Shown here one piece after another: positions 9,147-18,292 of a stretch of 64,000 nucleotides of DNA; position 1 is the stretch's first letter, and every line of letters starts with the position of its first letter. The notes below the pieces were generated by a model, which saw nothing but the letters and a program-made list of their open reading frames with translations, did no database searches and was not told where the DNA came from. Location of the stretch: assembly GCF_004362515.1 (NCBI RefSeq), contig NZ_SNXU01000001.1, forward strand, positions 4,588,001 to 4,652,000. The letters run 5' to 3'. The DNA is from Actinokineospora alba (GTDB lineage Bacteria; Actinomycetota; Actinomycetes; Mycobacteriales; Pseudonocardiaceae). The position numbers and the translations under genes are program-made.

Positions 9147-10171
9147 CCCGGATGCGCGACCGTGACCCCGCTGCGGCGGGGGTGGTCTCGATTGTCCTCA
9201 TCGGACTTGTCGCCGCGGCAGCCCTGTTCTCCGAGGACCTGCCCCTCATCGGCGGCGGCACGGACTACCGTGCCGAGTTCACCGAGTCCGCGGGACTCAA
9301 GGACGGCAACGAGGTCCGGGTCGCGGGGGTCAAGGTCGGCCGGGTCGAGGACGTCTCGCTCGACGGTGACCACGTGCGCGTCGACTTCCGGGTCGACGAC
9401 GTGTGGGTGGGCGACCGGTCGACGGCGTCGATCGAGATCAAGACGCTGCTGGGGGAGAAGTACCTCGCCCTCGACCCGCTCGGCGAGGCCGAGCAGAACC
9501 CGGATGAGGCCATCCCGCGCGCGCGGACCCGGGCGCCGTTCGACCTCAACACCGCGTTCAACCAGCTCGCCGAGACCGTGGACGAACTCGATGTCGACGC
9601 CCTGGCCAAGAGCATGGACACGATGTCGCAGGCGTTCGCCGACACCCCGCGGCACCTGCGGGGTGCGATGGACGGACTCTCCGCGCTGGCCAAGACGATC
9701 TCGTCGCGCGATCAGCAGCTGACCACCCTGCTGTCCAACACCAGGCAGGTCAGCGCCACCCTGGCCGAGCGGGACTCCGACATCGCCACCCTGATCGCCG
9801 ACGGCAACCTGTTGCTCGCCGAACTCCAGGCGCGCAAGGACGTCATCCACAACCTCCTCGTCGGTGTCCGCGAACTCTCGACCCAGCTGAGCGGCCTGGT
9901 CGCCGACAACCGGGAGCACCTCAAGCCCGCGCTGACCAAACTGGACCGGATCGCGGGCATCCTGGCGCGCAACCAGGACAACCTCGCGCGCGGGGTCGCG
10001 GCGATGGCGCCGTTCGTGCGGGTCTTCAACAACACCGTCGGCAGTGGACGGTGGTTCGACAGCTACATGTGTGGTCTGGCACCGGCTTCAGTCGACGCGG
10101 GTCTGCTCGCGGTGAACCCGCACGGCTGCCTCCCGCCGAAGTCGGACACTACGACCCTGGGTGGCAGGTGA
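9143..10171 (+). CDS. mceC: MCE family protein, third subunit (MceC-like)
   Basis: A 342-residue MCE protein with an N-terminal anchor ('GVVSIVLIGLVAAAALFSEDL'), an MCE domain ('LKDGNEVRVAGVKVGRVEDV') and a long helical segment ending in the conserved 'WFDSYMCGL' tail. GTG 9143 is chosen because it overlaps the preceding stop as GTGA; ATG 9152 is the alternative. The stop overlaps the next ATG by one base. Confidence 0.9.
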   Translation: MTRMRDRDPAAAGVVSIVLIGLVAAAALFSEDLPLIGGGTDYRAEFTESAGLKDGNEVRVAGVKVGRVEDVSLDGDHVRVDFRVDDVWVGDRSTASIEIKTLLGEKYLALDPLGEAEQNPDEAIPRARTRAPFDLNTAFNQLAETVDELDVDALAKSMDTMSQAFADTPRHLRGAMDGLSALAKTISSRDQQLTTLLSNTRQVSATLAERDSDIATLIADGNLLLAELQARKDVIHNLLVGVRELSTQLSGLVADNREHLKPALTKLDRIAGILARNQDNLARGVAAMAPFVRVFNNTVGSGRWFDSYMCGLAPASVDAGLLAVNPHGCLPPKSDTTTLGGR

Positions 10172-11364
10172 TGACGGTGGCAAGCCGATTGGGCGCGCGG
10201 ACGTTTCGGTACGCGGCAGTCTCCTGTGTGCTGGCGCTGGTGGTGGCGGCCGGTGTGTGGCCGGTGATCGCCGGATCGACCGGTGTGCGGCTGACGGCCT
10301 ACTTCTCCCAGGCCGTCGGTGTCTACCCCGGGTCGGCGGTGCGCGTCCTCGGGATCGACGTCGGCACCATCGAGTCGGTGACACCCGAGGGCACCTTGGT
10401 CAAGGTCGAACTGGTCGTCGACGCCGACGTCCGCGTGCCCGAGCAGGTCCGTGCGATCGTGGTGGCGCCGAGCCTGGTCAGCGACCGCTATGTCCAACTC
10501 GCCCCCGTCTACACCGGCGGACCCGAGATCGCCGACGGTGCGAAGATCCCGCGGGAGCGGACGGCGACGCCGGTCGAGATCGACGACCTGTCCAAGACCC
10601 TCGACGAGCTCAACGTCGCGCTCGGTCCCGAGGGCGCGAACCGCGACGGTGCGCTGACCCGCTTGCTGGACACCTCCGCGGCGAACCTCGACGGAACCGG
10701 CAAGTCGCTCAACGAGACCCTGCGCGAACTCAACGCCGCCGCGGGCACGCTGGCGAACAGCAAGGGCGACCTGTTCGAGACCGTGGACAACCTCCAGCGG
10801 TTCACCAGCACCCTTGCCGCGAGCGACAGCCAGATCCACGAGTTCAACGGCAGGATGGCCGAGGTGACCGGCTTCCTCGCCGCCGACAGCGACGAGATCG
10901 GCGCCGCGCTCGGCTCGCTGGCCGACGCGCTGGAGGAGGTGCGGGCCTTCATCGAGGACAACCGCACGGCCTTGCAGTCCAATGTGGACAAACTGGCGGT
11001 GGTTACCAAGGTGCTCGTCGACCAGCGGGCCGCGCTGGCCGAGGTGCTCGACGTGTCCCCGGTCGCCGTGGCGAACCTGATCAACACCTACGACGCCGCG
11101 TCGGGAACCCAGCATTCCCGCAACAACCTCAACGAACTGACTTACCCGCCGGTGATGATGCTGTGCATGCTGATTCGGCAGTCCGCACCCGCCGAGATCC
11201 CGGCGGATGTGCGTGACGCCTGCCTTCAGCTGGCCCCCGTCATCGATGGCGCGGTCCCCCTGCCGTCGGTGGCCGAGGTCCTCGGGGGCGCGGCACAGGG
11301 CAAGCAGCCCGCGCTGCCGCTGCCCATGGTCGGTGTCGACGTGCCAGGACAAGGAGGCCGATGA
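10171..11364 (+). CDS. mceD: MCE family protein, fourth subunit (MceD-like)
   Basis: A 397-residue MCE protein. After a signal-anchor helix ('AAVSCVLALVVAAGVWPVIAG') comes the MCE domain ('YPGSAVRVLGIDVGTIESVTPEG'). A long alpha-helical region rich in Asp, Glu, Ala and Leu follows, then a C-terminal segment with Cys residues ('MMLCMLIRQ'). ATG 10171 shares one base with the preceding TGA; GTG 10168 is possible. The helical part would form the tunnel wall in known Mce complexes. Confidence 0.9.
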   Translation: MTVASRLGARTFRYAAVSCVLALVVAAGVWPVIAGSTGVRLTAYFSQAVGVYPGSAVRVLGIDVGTIESVTPEGTLVKVELVVDADVRVPEQVRAIVVAPSLVSDRYVQLAPVYTGGPEIADGAKIPRERTATPVEIDDLSKTLDELNVALGPEGANRDGALTRLLDTSAANLDGTGKSLNETLRELNAAAGTLANSKGDLFETVDNLQRFTSTLAASDSQIHEFNGRMAEVTGFLAADSDEIGAALGSLADALEEVRAFIEDNRTALQSNVDKLAVVTKVLVDQRAALAEVLDVSPVAVANLINTYDAASGTQHSRNNLNELTYPPVMMLCMLIRQSAPAEIPADVRDACLQLAPVIDGAVPLPSVAEVLGGAAQGKQPALPLPMVGVDVPGQGGR

Positions 11365-12524
11365 TGAACCGCTGGACCAGGGCTGCGGCCGTGGGTGCGG
11401 CGCTGACGCTCGTCGCCTCCTGCGGCGGCGAATTCCGTGGCGTCCACCAGGTTCCGCTGCCCGGCGGCGCGGACCTCGGGGAGCACCCGTATCGCGTCAC
11501 GGCCCACTTCGCCGACGTGCTGGACCTCGTGCCGCAGGCGGGGGTGAAGGTCAGCGACGTCGCGGTGGGCCGGGTCGAGGACATCGCCCTCGCCGCCGAC
11601 GGCCGCACGGCCGAGGTGACACTGCTGATCGCGGGCGAGGTCGTCCTGCCCGCCGACGCCTTCGCCGACCTGCGCCAGTCCAGCCTGCTCGGGGAGAAGT
11701 TCGTGCAGCTGCGCGCCCCGGCGGACTCGACCGGCGGCGCGGGACGCCTTTCGGCCGGCGGGGTGATTCCCGTGACCAGAACCAACCGAAACCCGGAGAT
11801 CGAGGAGGCGCTCGGCGCGCTGTCGATGCTGCTCAACGGCGGCGGGATCGAGCAGGTGCGGACCATCGTCACCGAGTTCAACGCCGCGCTCGGCGGCAAC
11901 GAGCCGCAGGTGCGGTCGCTGCTGGAGACCATGAACCGGATCGCGGGCGACCTCGACGGCCAGAAGGCGGACATCGCCAAGGCGATCGACGCGCTCGACC
12001 GGTTCGCCGCGGCGATTGCCGCCCGCCGCGGCGAGATCGCCACCGCCGTGCGGGACCTGCCCGCGGGCATGAAGGTCGTCACCGACCAGCGCGACCAACT
12101 GGTGACAATGCTCCGCGCGCTCGACGGGCTCTCCGAGGCCGCGGTCGACACGATCAACGCCTCACGCGAGGACTTCGTCGCCGACCTCAAGGCGCTGGCC
12201 CCGACGGTGACCAAGCTCGCCGAGGCGGGGGACAACTTCCCCAAGGCGCTGGAGGTGCTGGGGACGTTCCCGTTCGGCGACTACGCGCTCAACAACATCC
12301 ACGGCGACTACTTCAACGCGGACATGACCTTCGACTTCGACCTGAGCGGCGTCCTCGACAACCTGAGTGCTTCACAACAGCCGGTCGCGCCCTCGCCCGG
12401 CACCGGCGCACCGGCGCCCCGTGCGCAGGCGCCGCAGCTGCCGTTGCCGTCGATCAGCACGGTGGGCACCGCCGCCGACGGATCCCCCTTGTCGCCCTTG
12501 CTGTCGATCATCGGCGGTGGCTGA
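11361..12524 (+). CDS. mceE: MCE family lipoprotein (MceE/LprK-like)
   Basis: A 387-residue MCE protein with a lipoprotein signal: a short hydrophobic stretch ends in the lipobox LVAS-C with Cys21. MceE is the lipid-anchored member in characterised mycobacterial operons, which matches this fifth position. The MCE domain core reads 'VPQAGVKVSDVAVGRVEDI'. The C-terminus is Pro/Ala-rich ('APSPGTGAPAPRAQAPQLPLP'). It starts at ATG 11361 with a 4-nt overlap; a second ATG follows immediately. Confidence 0.92.
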   Translation: MMNRWTRAAAVGAALTLVASCGGEFRGVHQVPLPGGADLGEHPYRVTAHFADVLDLVPQAGVKVSDVAVGRVEDIALAADGRTAEVTLLIAGEVVLPADAFADLRQSSLLGEKFVQLRAPADSTGGAGRLSAGGVIPVTRTNRNPEIEEALGALSMLLNGGGIEQVRTIVTEFNAALGGNEPQVRSLLETMNRIAGDLDGQKADIAKAIDALDRFAAAIAARRGEIATAVRDLPAGMKVVTDQRDQLVTMLRALDGLSEAAVDTINASREDFVADLKALAPTVTKLAEAGDNFPKALEVLGTFPFGDYALNNIHGDYFNADMTFDFDLSGVLDNLSASQQPVAPSPGTGAPAPRAQAPQLPLPSISTVGTAADGSPLSPLLSIIGGG

Positions 12525-13771
12525 TGCTGACCCGCAAAACGAAGATCCAGTTCGTGCTGTTCCTGGTGATCGCCGTCGTCGGGGTGACCTACGCGGGTGC
12601 GCGGTACGCGGGCCTGGACCGGCTGTTCGGCTCGCGCGGCTATGTCGTCACGGTCCGGCTGGCCGACTCCGGCGGCATCTTCACCAACGCGGAAGTCGCC
12701 TACCGCGGCGTCACGATCGGCCGGGTCGGCGAGCTGCGCCTGAGCCGTGACGGGCTCGACGTCGACCTCGACATCGACCCGGCCGCCCCGCCGATCCCCG
12801 CCGACGTCACCGCCGTCGTGGCGAACCGTTCGGCGATCGGCGAGCAGTTCGTCGACCTGCGTCCCGACAGCGACGGCGGGCCACAGCTGGCCCAGGGATC
12901 GGTGATTCCGCGCGAGCGCACCCGCATCCCGCGCGCGCCCGAGGTGTTGCTGGAGAACCTGGACCGACTGGTCACCAGTGTGCCGATCGACTCGCTGCGG
13001 ACCGTCGTCGACGAACTCGACCAGGCCTTCACCGGCGCGGGACCGCAACTGCAGGGGTTGCTGGACCACACGGCGTCGCTGACGGCGGCGTCCACCGAGC
13101 ACCTTCCCCAGACCAAGGCGCTGCTCGCCGACGGACGCACCGTCCTGGCGACCCAGCAGCGCGACTCGGCGCAGATCTTGGCGCTCGCGCAGGGGTTCAA
13201 CCAACTCGCCGCGCGCCTCAAGTCCTCCGACCCGGACCTGCGCAGGCTGATCACCGTCTCACCGCAGGTCGCCGACCTGGTCGACGGCATCCTGCGCGAG
13301 TCGGGCAGCGGCTTCGGCGTGGTGTTCGCCAACCTGCTCACCATCAGCGACATCACCACCAGCCGCAAGGCCGGCATCGAGCAGATCCTGGTGGCGTATC
13401 CGATCATCGGCGGCCAGATCAACACCCTGCTGCCCGGCGACGGGACGGCGCACATGGGCTTGGTGCTCAACACCGCCGACCCGGTGGTCTGCACGCGCGG
13501 CTACGAGGGCACTGTCCAGCGGGCCGGGTCGGACAACAGTCCCGCCGCGGTCAACAAGGACGCGTACTGCGCGGAGCCCCCGGGCAGCCCCATCAACGTC
13601 CGCGGTTCGAGCAACGCGCCGTTCCCCGGAATGCCGCCCGCACCCGCGCGGAGCCCACAACCCGACGCGGCGGGCGGACCAGGCTCGACGGCGGGCCTGC
13701 CCGGGATGCCCGGTCTCGCCGGACCGGCGGGAGCACCGACGATCACGCGCCTGTTCGGCCTGGCCACCTGA
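12524..13771 (+). CDS. mceF: MCE family protein, sixth subunit (MceF-like)
   Basis: A 415-residue MCE protein. An N-terminal anchor ('IQFVLFLVIAVVGVTYAGARY') is followed by the MCE domain with 'FTNAEVAYRGVTIGRVGEL' and a long helical region. The tail is low-complexity, rich in Pro, Gly and Ala (after about residue 365). ATG 12524 overlaps the previous TGA by one base. It closes the set of six MCE genes. Confidence 0.9.
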   Translation: MLTRKTKIQFVLFLVIAVVGVTYAGARYAGLDRLFGSRGYVVTVRLADSGGIFTNAEVAYRGVTIGRVGELRLSRDGLDVDLDIDPAAPPIPADVTAVVANRSAIGEQFVDLRPDSDGGPQLAQGSVIPRERTRIPRAPEVLLENLDRLVTSVPIDSLRTVVDELDQAFTGAGPQLQGLLDHTASLTAASTEHLPQTKALLADGRTVLATQQRDSAQILALAQGFNQLAARLKSSDPDLRRLITVSPQVADLVDGILRESGSGFGVVFANLLTISDITTSRKAGIEQILVAYPIIGGQINTLLPGDGTAHMGLVLNTADPVVCTRGYEGTVQRAGSDNSPAAVNKDAYCAEPPGSPINVRGSSNAPFPGMPPAPARSPQPDAAGGPGSTAGLPGMPGLAGPAGAPTITRLFGLAT

Positions 13772-13785
13772 TGAAGGAGGACGCG

Positions 13786-14298
13786 ATGGTGACCGGCGAC
13801 GGCTGGGCGCACCGTGCCGTGCTGCTGACGGCGGTCCTGGCCGTGGTGGCGGCGGCGTGGTGCGGGGTGTCCTGGTGGCGTGCGGCCCACGACGACGGGC
13901 GCGAACTCGGCGCGCTCCGCGACGAGGCCCGCGCGGCGGGCGCGCAGGCACTGGTGGATGTCAACACACTCGATCACCGCGAAGTCGAGGCCGCACTCGA
14001 CCGCTGGCGGGACGCGGCGACCGGCGAACTGCGGGAACGGTTCGAGACCAACCGTGAGAGCGACGCCCGCGCGGCCACCGCGGCGAAGACCGCGACCACC
14101 GCGACCGTGGTCGACTCCGTCGTGACCAAAGTGGACGAACGCGCGGGCACCGCGGAACTCATGGCCGTGCTCGACCTTGCGCTGCGGACCGACAACGGCG
14201 AGCCACAGGCCAGACGCAGCCGCGTCATCGCCGAACTGACCCGCACCGCCGACGGCTGGAAGCTCAGTGCCGTCCAGGTTCTGGCGAAAGCGGGTTAG
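13786..14298 (+). CDS. Mce-associated membrane protein (Mas), first
   Basis: A 170-residue protein with one N-terminal membrane helix ('AVLLTAVLAVVAAAWCGVSWW') and a soluble alpha/beta domain ending in 'RTADGWKLSAVQVLAKAG', the typical C-terminus of actinobacterial Mce-associated (Mas/Mam) proteins. ATG 13786 is chosen because AAGGAGG (13774-13780) lies 5 nt before it; ATG 13771 would place that ribosome site inside the gene. In mycobacteria such proteins stabilise the Mce complex in the membrane. Confidence 0.85.
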   Translation: MVTGDGWAHRAVLLTAVLAVVAAAWCGVSWWRAAHDDGRELGALRDEARAAGAQALVDVNTLDHREVEAALDRWRDAATGELRERFETNRESDARAATAAKTATTATVVDSVVTKVDERAGTAELMAVLDLALRTDNGEPQARRSRVIAELTRTADGWKLSAVQVLAKAG

Positions 14299-14300
14299 GC

Positions 14301-14825
14301 ATGCTCCCGCGTGGTTCTGGCCGAGCCGCACCCGCGAGCCGGGTGGTGCAAGCGGTCGCCGCGGTCGCGCTGATCCTGGCGTCGTGGTTCGCGATCGAGG
14401 ACATTCGGCTGCGTGAGAACGCGAATGCGGGCAACCGGGCCCTGGTCGACAGCGCAAGCACCGGCGAGGTCACCGCCCAGGTCTCGCAGGCCGTCCGGTC
14501 GGTCTTCAGCTATGACTACAACCGGCTGGAGCAGTCGCGTGCGGTGGCCCTGCAGGTGCTCTCCGGGCGCGCTGTCGAGCAGTACGAGCAGGTGATGGGT
14601 CGCGTGGCGGAGCAGGCGGCCACCTCGAAACTCGTGGTGTCCACGTCCGTCCGCTCGATCGGGCTGACCGACCTGCGGCCCGACTCGGCGCGAGCGTTGC
14701 TGTTCATCGACGCGCAGTCCATTCGGACCACGGACAATCACCGCACCTCGACCTCGGCGGGGCTGTTCGTCACGGCGCGGCGGGTGGATGGGCGCTGGAA
14801 GATCATCGACCTCACCCCGGCGTGA
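14301..14825 (+). CDS. Mce-associated membrane protein (Mas), second
   Basis: A 174-residue protein with an N-terminal membrane helix ('VVQAVAAVALILASWFAIEDI') and a periplasmic domain of the same general kind as the preceding gene, ending 'RRVDGRWKIIDLTPA'. It begins 2 nt after the preceding stop and is the last gene of the Mce operon. The next gene converges on it 7 nt away. Confidence 0.85.
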   Translation: MLPRGSGRAAPASRVVQAVAAVALILASWFAIEDIRLRENANAGNRALVDSASTGEVTAQVSQAVRSVFSYDYNRLEQSRAVALQVLSGRAVEQYEQVMGRVAEQAATSKLVVSTSVRSIGLTDLRPDSARALLFIDAQSIRTTDNHRTSTSAGLFVTARRVDGRWKIIDLTPA

Positions 14826-14832
14826 CGGGCGC

Positions 14833-15456
14833 TCAGCCGAGTTCGGCTCGGCGGCGCCGCAGTTCGTCGATGGTCCCGTCGACCGTGTCCCGGTGCTCCT
14901 GGAGCCGCTCGAGAACCCGGTCGAGCTCGGCGCGAACGTCATCGGCGATGCCGCGCTCGATCTCCAGGTGATCGGGGTGGACCTCGTTGCGCTCGCCGAG
15001 CACCAGCGGCCGGTCCACGCGCGGCACCTGGGAGATCCTGTTGTTGATGAAGTCGTTCAGCCCGTCCATGCTGTCGTTGAGCCGCTCGGTCCAGGACAGG
15101 AGCCTGCGGGCTTCCTTCTCCGGATCCCGCTCGTTCCAGGACGCGTCGGCCATGGTCCGGGTCAGCGCCTCATCGGTGGCGCGGAAGTTCAGCAACAGCC
15201 CCGTGATGGCGCGCCGAACAGACTCCACATCGGACGGATCGGGTTCCTGCCGCCGCGAAGCGGGCCAGGACCGCTGTCCGCCGCGACGTTTGTAGTGCTG
15301 CTGCATCGCCTGCTTGGACCGTTCGCCGTAGAACGCGCCCAACTGCTCCCATGTCCACCCGCTGTCCATGACCGATTCGATCAGCACCCGTTCGGCCTGA
15401 TCCACCGCTTCTCTGGCCCAGGGCATCATCCGCAGCGCACTCAAGGATTCAGTCAC
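14833..15456 (-). CDS. Unknown protein with HTH-like N-terminus and coiled-coil C-terminus
   Basis: A 207-residue protein I cannot assign to a named family. Residues ~15-60 contain 'SGWTWEQLGAFYGERSKQAMQQHY', which reads like the helix-turn-helix of small sigma-like or Lsr2-neighbour regulators ('W-W-E-IG...S-QA...RY'). The rest is highly charged and helical, with a C-terminal coiled coil ('DRVLERLQEHRDTVDGTIDELRRRRAEL'). The GTG start 15456 coincides with the predicted transcription start of a promoter built into the 15459-15505 inverted repeat, so the mRNA is probably leaderless. Autoregulation by the HTH is an inference. ATGs at 15429 and 15426 are alternative starts. Confidence 0.72.
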   Translation of the reverse strand: MTESLSALRMMPWAREAVDQAERVLIESVMDSGWTWEQLGAFYGERSKQAMQQHYKRRGGQRSWPASRRQEPDPSDVESVRRAITGLLLNFRATDEALTRTMADASWNERDPEKEARRLLSWTERLNDSMDGLNDFINNRISQVPRVDRPLVLGERNEVHPDHLEIERGIADDVRAELDRVLERLQEHRDTVDGTIDELRRRRAELG

Positions 15457-15458
15457 TC

Positions 15459-15505
15459 CGTCAACGTATCGGTTGACGCGGGGATCGTCAACCGATACGT
15501 TGACG
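15459..15505 (-). promoter_or_regulatory. Perfect 20-bp inverted repeat carrying a promoter, leaderless start
   Basis: Arms at 15459-15478 and 15486-15505 are exact reverse complements, with a 7-nt spacer. On the minus strand TTGACG (15491-15486) and TACGTT (15468-15463) are separated by exactly 17 nt. The predicted start point 7 nt later is the GTG at 15456. Each arm therefore holds one promoter box, and each arm is itself a partial dyad (GTCAAC...GTTGAC). The far arm also encodes the last residues and TGA of the upstream LuxR-type gene. It could act as operator, promoter and transcript-end hairpin together. Confidence 0.6.
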
Positions 15506-18145
15506 TTGGCCGGGCGGGGGCTTACTCGGGTCGTTGCGGACCATAGCCGCGAGTTGAGTCCGGTTGTCGATGCCGAGTTTGGCGTACACGTGAGAGAGAT
15601 GCGTTTTCACGGTCGCCCTGCTCATGAACAGGCGCACGCCGATCTCGGGGTTGGTGAGCCCGGCCGCCGCGTGTTCGACGACGTCCCGTTCGGTCGGGGT
15701 CAGGCTGGCCAGACCGCTGGGCGGCCGTGACCGGGCGCCTCGGGACCGGCGGGCGTAGGCGATCGCCTCGTCCAGGCTCATCGCGCGGCCACCGGGGTCG
15801 CCCTCGGGGAGTGGGCGGCGGCGCGGATAGCCGAGGTGCTCACGGGCCGAGTCGCAGGCTCCGATGATCCTGGCGGCCTCGACCGTCGCGCCGGACCGGT
15901 GGGCCACTGCGGCGATCGCCTCCAGACTGTCCACACACGACAGACGGAGGCCGTGGTCGGCCCGCAGCGTCAGCGCCTCGTGGTGCAGGTTCGCCGCCTC
16001 CCGCAGGTCGGTCTCGGCGGCGATTTCGGCGAGGACTGCCAAGGCGCCCGCGACAATCCGGGGCATTCCGAGTTCGCGGCTGAACGTCAACGCCGTCGTC
16101 GCGTGTGCGCGCGCCGCGTCCGCGTCGCCGATCTGGTGCTTGGCCTCGGCCAACGGGAGATGGCACAGCGGGGCCAGAGGCTGGTTGGAGTCCCCGAACA
16201 CGGCCAGTTCCCGTTCGAACCAGGGCAGCGCGCGGTCTGGCTCGCCACTCCAGAGGTGCAGGTATCCGATGCAGTGGACGAAGTCGGGCACGAACGGTGG
16301 CGATTCGGTGCCCGCCACCAGCCGCAGCACCGGGTCCATGGCCCGCCACGCCTGGTCCATCCGGCCCGCGAGTCCTTCCACGTTGGCCAGCGCGGAGCAT
16401 GCCGAGCCGAGCCGGATGTCATCGACGAGCGGCGTGGTGACGCTGATCGCCTCCTCGGCCAGTTCACGCGCCTTTGGCAGGTCGCCCGCGTAGGCGGCGC
16501 TGGTGGCCAGAAACGCCAGCGCCAGCGACGCGACACTGCGGTCGTTGCGCAGAACCAACCCGTCGGCGCCCAACCGCAGCAGCCGCATGGCCTGCTCGTG
16601 GTCGTCCCGCAGGTGACAGACGAGCCCTTTGAGCACGTAGGCGGCGTCGCGGGCGAACGGCGAGCCCGACATACGCGCGAGTTCGGCCGTCTCTTCGGCC
16701 AGGTCCCAGGTCGCCTGGGAGTCGTGGAACAGTGTGCGCGCACCGCACAGCGACGCCGCGAGGGATTCGGTTCGCCGGTCGCCGACCTCCGCGGCGATCG
16801 CCCGACCCGCGCCCGCGGCGTCGAAGTCCAGTTCGACTGGGGCGACCGTGTCGGCGACCAAGGCCAGGCCGGTCAACAGTCGTGCCTGAACCGCGTCGCG
16901 CCGGTCCACCCCGAGCGCGATGGCACGGCGCAGCAGGTCCATGCCTTCCCGTCCGCGGCGACCGTAGTGCCAGAGCCAGGCCAACTCGGCGGTCAGCGCG
17001 CGGGCGGGCCCGGGATCCTCGCGCGCCAAGCCCCAGGTGATCGCGGCTCGGTAGTTCTCGTAGTCGGCCGTGATCGCGGCCCGCCACGCGTCCATGTCGG
17101 TGTCCTGCAGGTGCCGGACCGATTCCGCGCGCGCCAGGTACACCGCCAGATGGCGGTCGCGGATGGCCGCCACGTCGTCGGCGTCGGCGAGCCGGGCGAC
17201 CGCGTACTCCCGCACGGTCTCCAGCATCCGGTACCTGGTGACGCTGTCATGGGTGTCCGCGACCAGCAGCGACTTGTCGATCAACTTGCGCAGACCCACG
17301 ACGACGGTCAGTTCGTCGAGGTGTGCGCAGGACGCGGCCACCGCGTCGGCGGTGAAGCCGCCGTGGAACACCCCGAGCCGGTCGAACAGGGCGCGGTCGG
17401 CGTCACCGAGCAGAGCGTGGCTCCAGTCCATCGACGCGGCGAGAGTCTGGTGTCGTTCCGCCACCCCGTGCGGCCCCCGGACCAGCAGCCGGAACCGGTC
17501 GTCCAACCCGCGCACGATGTCCTGGGGCGACAGGGCACCCGACCACGCCGCGGCCAGTTCGATCGCCAGCGGCATGCCCTCCAGCCGCACGCAGGCCGTT
17601 CGCACCGCGTCCGCGGCGTCCCCCTCCACCACGCCGATGCCCGCCCGCGTGCGGAACAGCGCCACCGAGTCCGCGGGGTTCAGCGGCGGGATCCGCCACA
17701 CCGTTTCTCCGGGGACCCGCAGCGGCTCCCGGCTCGTGGTCAGCACGGTCACCTCCGGGCAGCGCCGCAGCAGCGCGCCGACGACATCGGCCGCGGACTC
17801 CACCACGTGTTCGCAGTTGTCGACACAGAGCAGGAACCGCCGGTCGCGGACCAGCGCGGTCAGCGCGTCGAGGTTGTTCGCCGCCGTACACAGGGTGCTC
17901 AGCGCCCGGGCGACGATCTCGAACACGGCGTCAGGATCAGCGGTCCTGGTCAGGTCGGCCCAATAGACCCCGTCGGGCCAGGTCGTGGCGGCCGCGGCGA
18001 CGCGGGCGGCCAGCCGGGTCTTGCCGCTGCCGCCGGGGCCGGCGAGGGTTAGCAACCGAGCCGAGGTCAGCAGCTCGGTCACGGTCCGAGCCTCGGTCTC
18101 GCGACCGACGAAACTGGTCAGCTCCGCCGGCAGGTCACCATCCAT
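15488..18145 (-). CDS. LuxR-family regulator with N-terminal NTPase and TPR-like region
   Basis: An 885-residue protein with an N-terminal STAND-type ATPase: Walker A 'GPGGSGKT' at residues 36-43, a hhhhD Walker B around 'FLLCVDNCEH', and 'TVLTTSREPL'. A central helical repeat region of about 400 residues follows. The C-terminal LuxR helix-turn-helix reads 'LTPTERDVVEHAAAGLTNPEI' then 'SRATVKTHLSHVYAKLGI'. Such proteins act as signal-responsive activators. ATG 18145 is chosen; a GTG one codon earlier is possible. It lies between the Mce operon and the ATP-grasp cluster and could regulate either; the sequence does not decide. Confidence 0.9.
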   Translation of the reverse strand: MDGDLPAELTSFVGRETEARTVTELLTSARLLTLAGPGGSGKTRLAARVAAAATTWPDGVYWADLTRTADPDAVFEIVARALSTLCTAANNLDALTALVRDRRFLLCVDNCEHVVESAADVVGALLRRCPEVTVLTTSREPLRVPGETVWRIPPLNPADSVALFRTRAGIGVVEGDAADAVRTACVRLEGMPLAIELAAAWSGALSPQDIVRGLDDRFRLLVRGPHGVAERHQTLAASMDWSHALLGDADRALFDRLGVFHGGFTADAVAASCAHLDELTVVVGLRKLIDKSLLVADTHDSVTRYRMLETVREYAVARLADADDVAAIRDRHLAVYLARAESVRHLQDTDMDAWRAAITADYENYRAAITWGLAREDPGPARALTAELAWLWHYGRRGREGMDLLRRAIALGVDRRDAVQARLLTGLALVADTVAPVELDFDAAGAGRAIAAEVGDRRTESLAASLCGARTLFHDSQATWDLAEETAELARMSGSPFARDAAYVLKGLVCHLRDDHEQAMRLLRLGADGLVLRNDRSVASLALAFLATSAAYAGDLPKARELAEEAISVTTPLVDDIRLGSACSALANVEGLAGRMDQAWRAMDPVLRLVAGTESPPFVPDFVHCIGYLHLWSGEPDRALPWFERELAVFGDSNQPLAPLCHLPLAEAKHQIGDADAARAHATTALTFSRELGMPRIVAGALAVLAEIAAETDLREAANLHHEALTLRADHGLRLSCVDSLEAIAAVAHRSGATVEAARIIGACDSAREHLGYPRRRPLPEGDPGGRAMSLDEAIAYARRSRGARSRPPSGLASLTPTERDVVEHAAAGLTNPEIGVRLFMSRATVKTHLSHVYAKLGIDNRTQLAAMVRNDPSKPPPGQRQRIG

Positions 18146-18292
18146 CACAGCTGACCAGTCTGCCGGCAGGTCGGCCAGGGGGCAGTGTCGCCATCGGCCA
18201 CCTGGCCGATGTTCCCACAGCCGTTCCGCCGCAGGATGTGACTCGTCTCGGCCTCACCTCGAGTGGCGGCCGTGCGGATCCCGGCGCCCCAG

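Noticed and set aside
15836..18052. Long open frame on the plus strand opposite the LuxR-type gene
   Set aside because: Arg/Gly/Gln-rich, no family signatures; it is the antisense of a gene with clear Walker and LuxR motifs, an effect of high GC.
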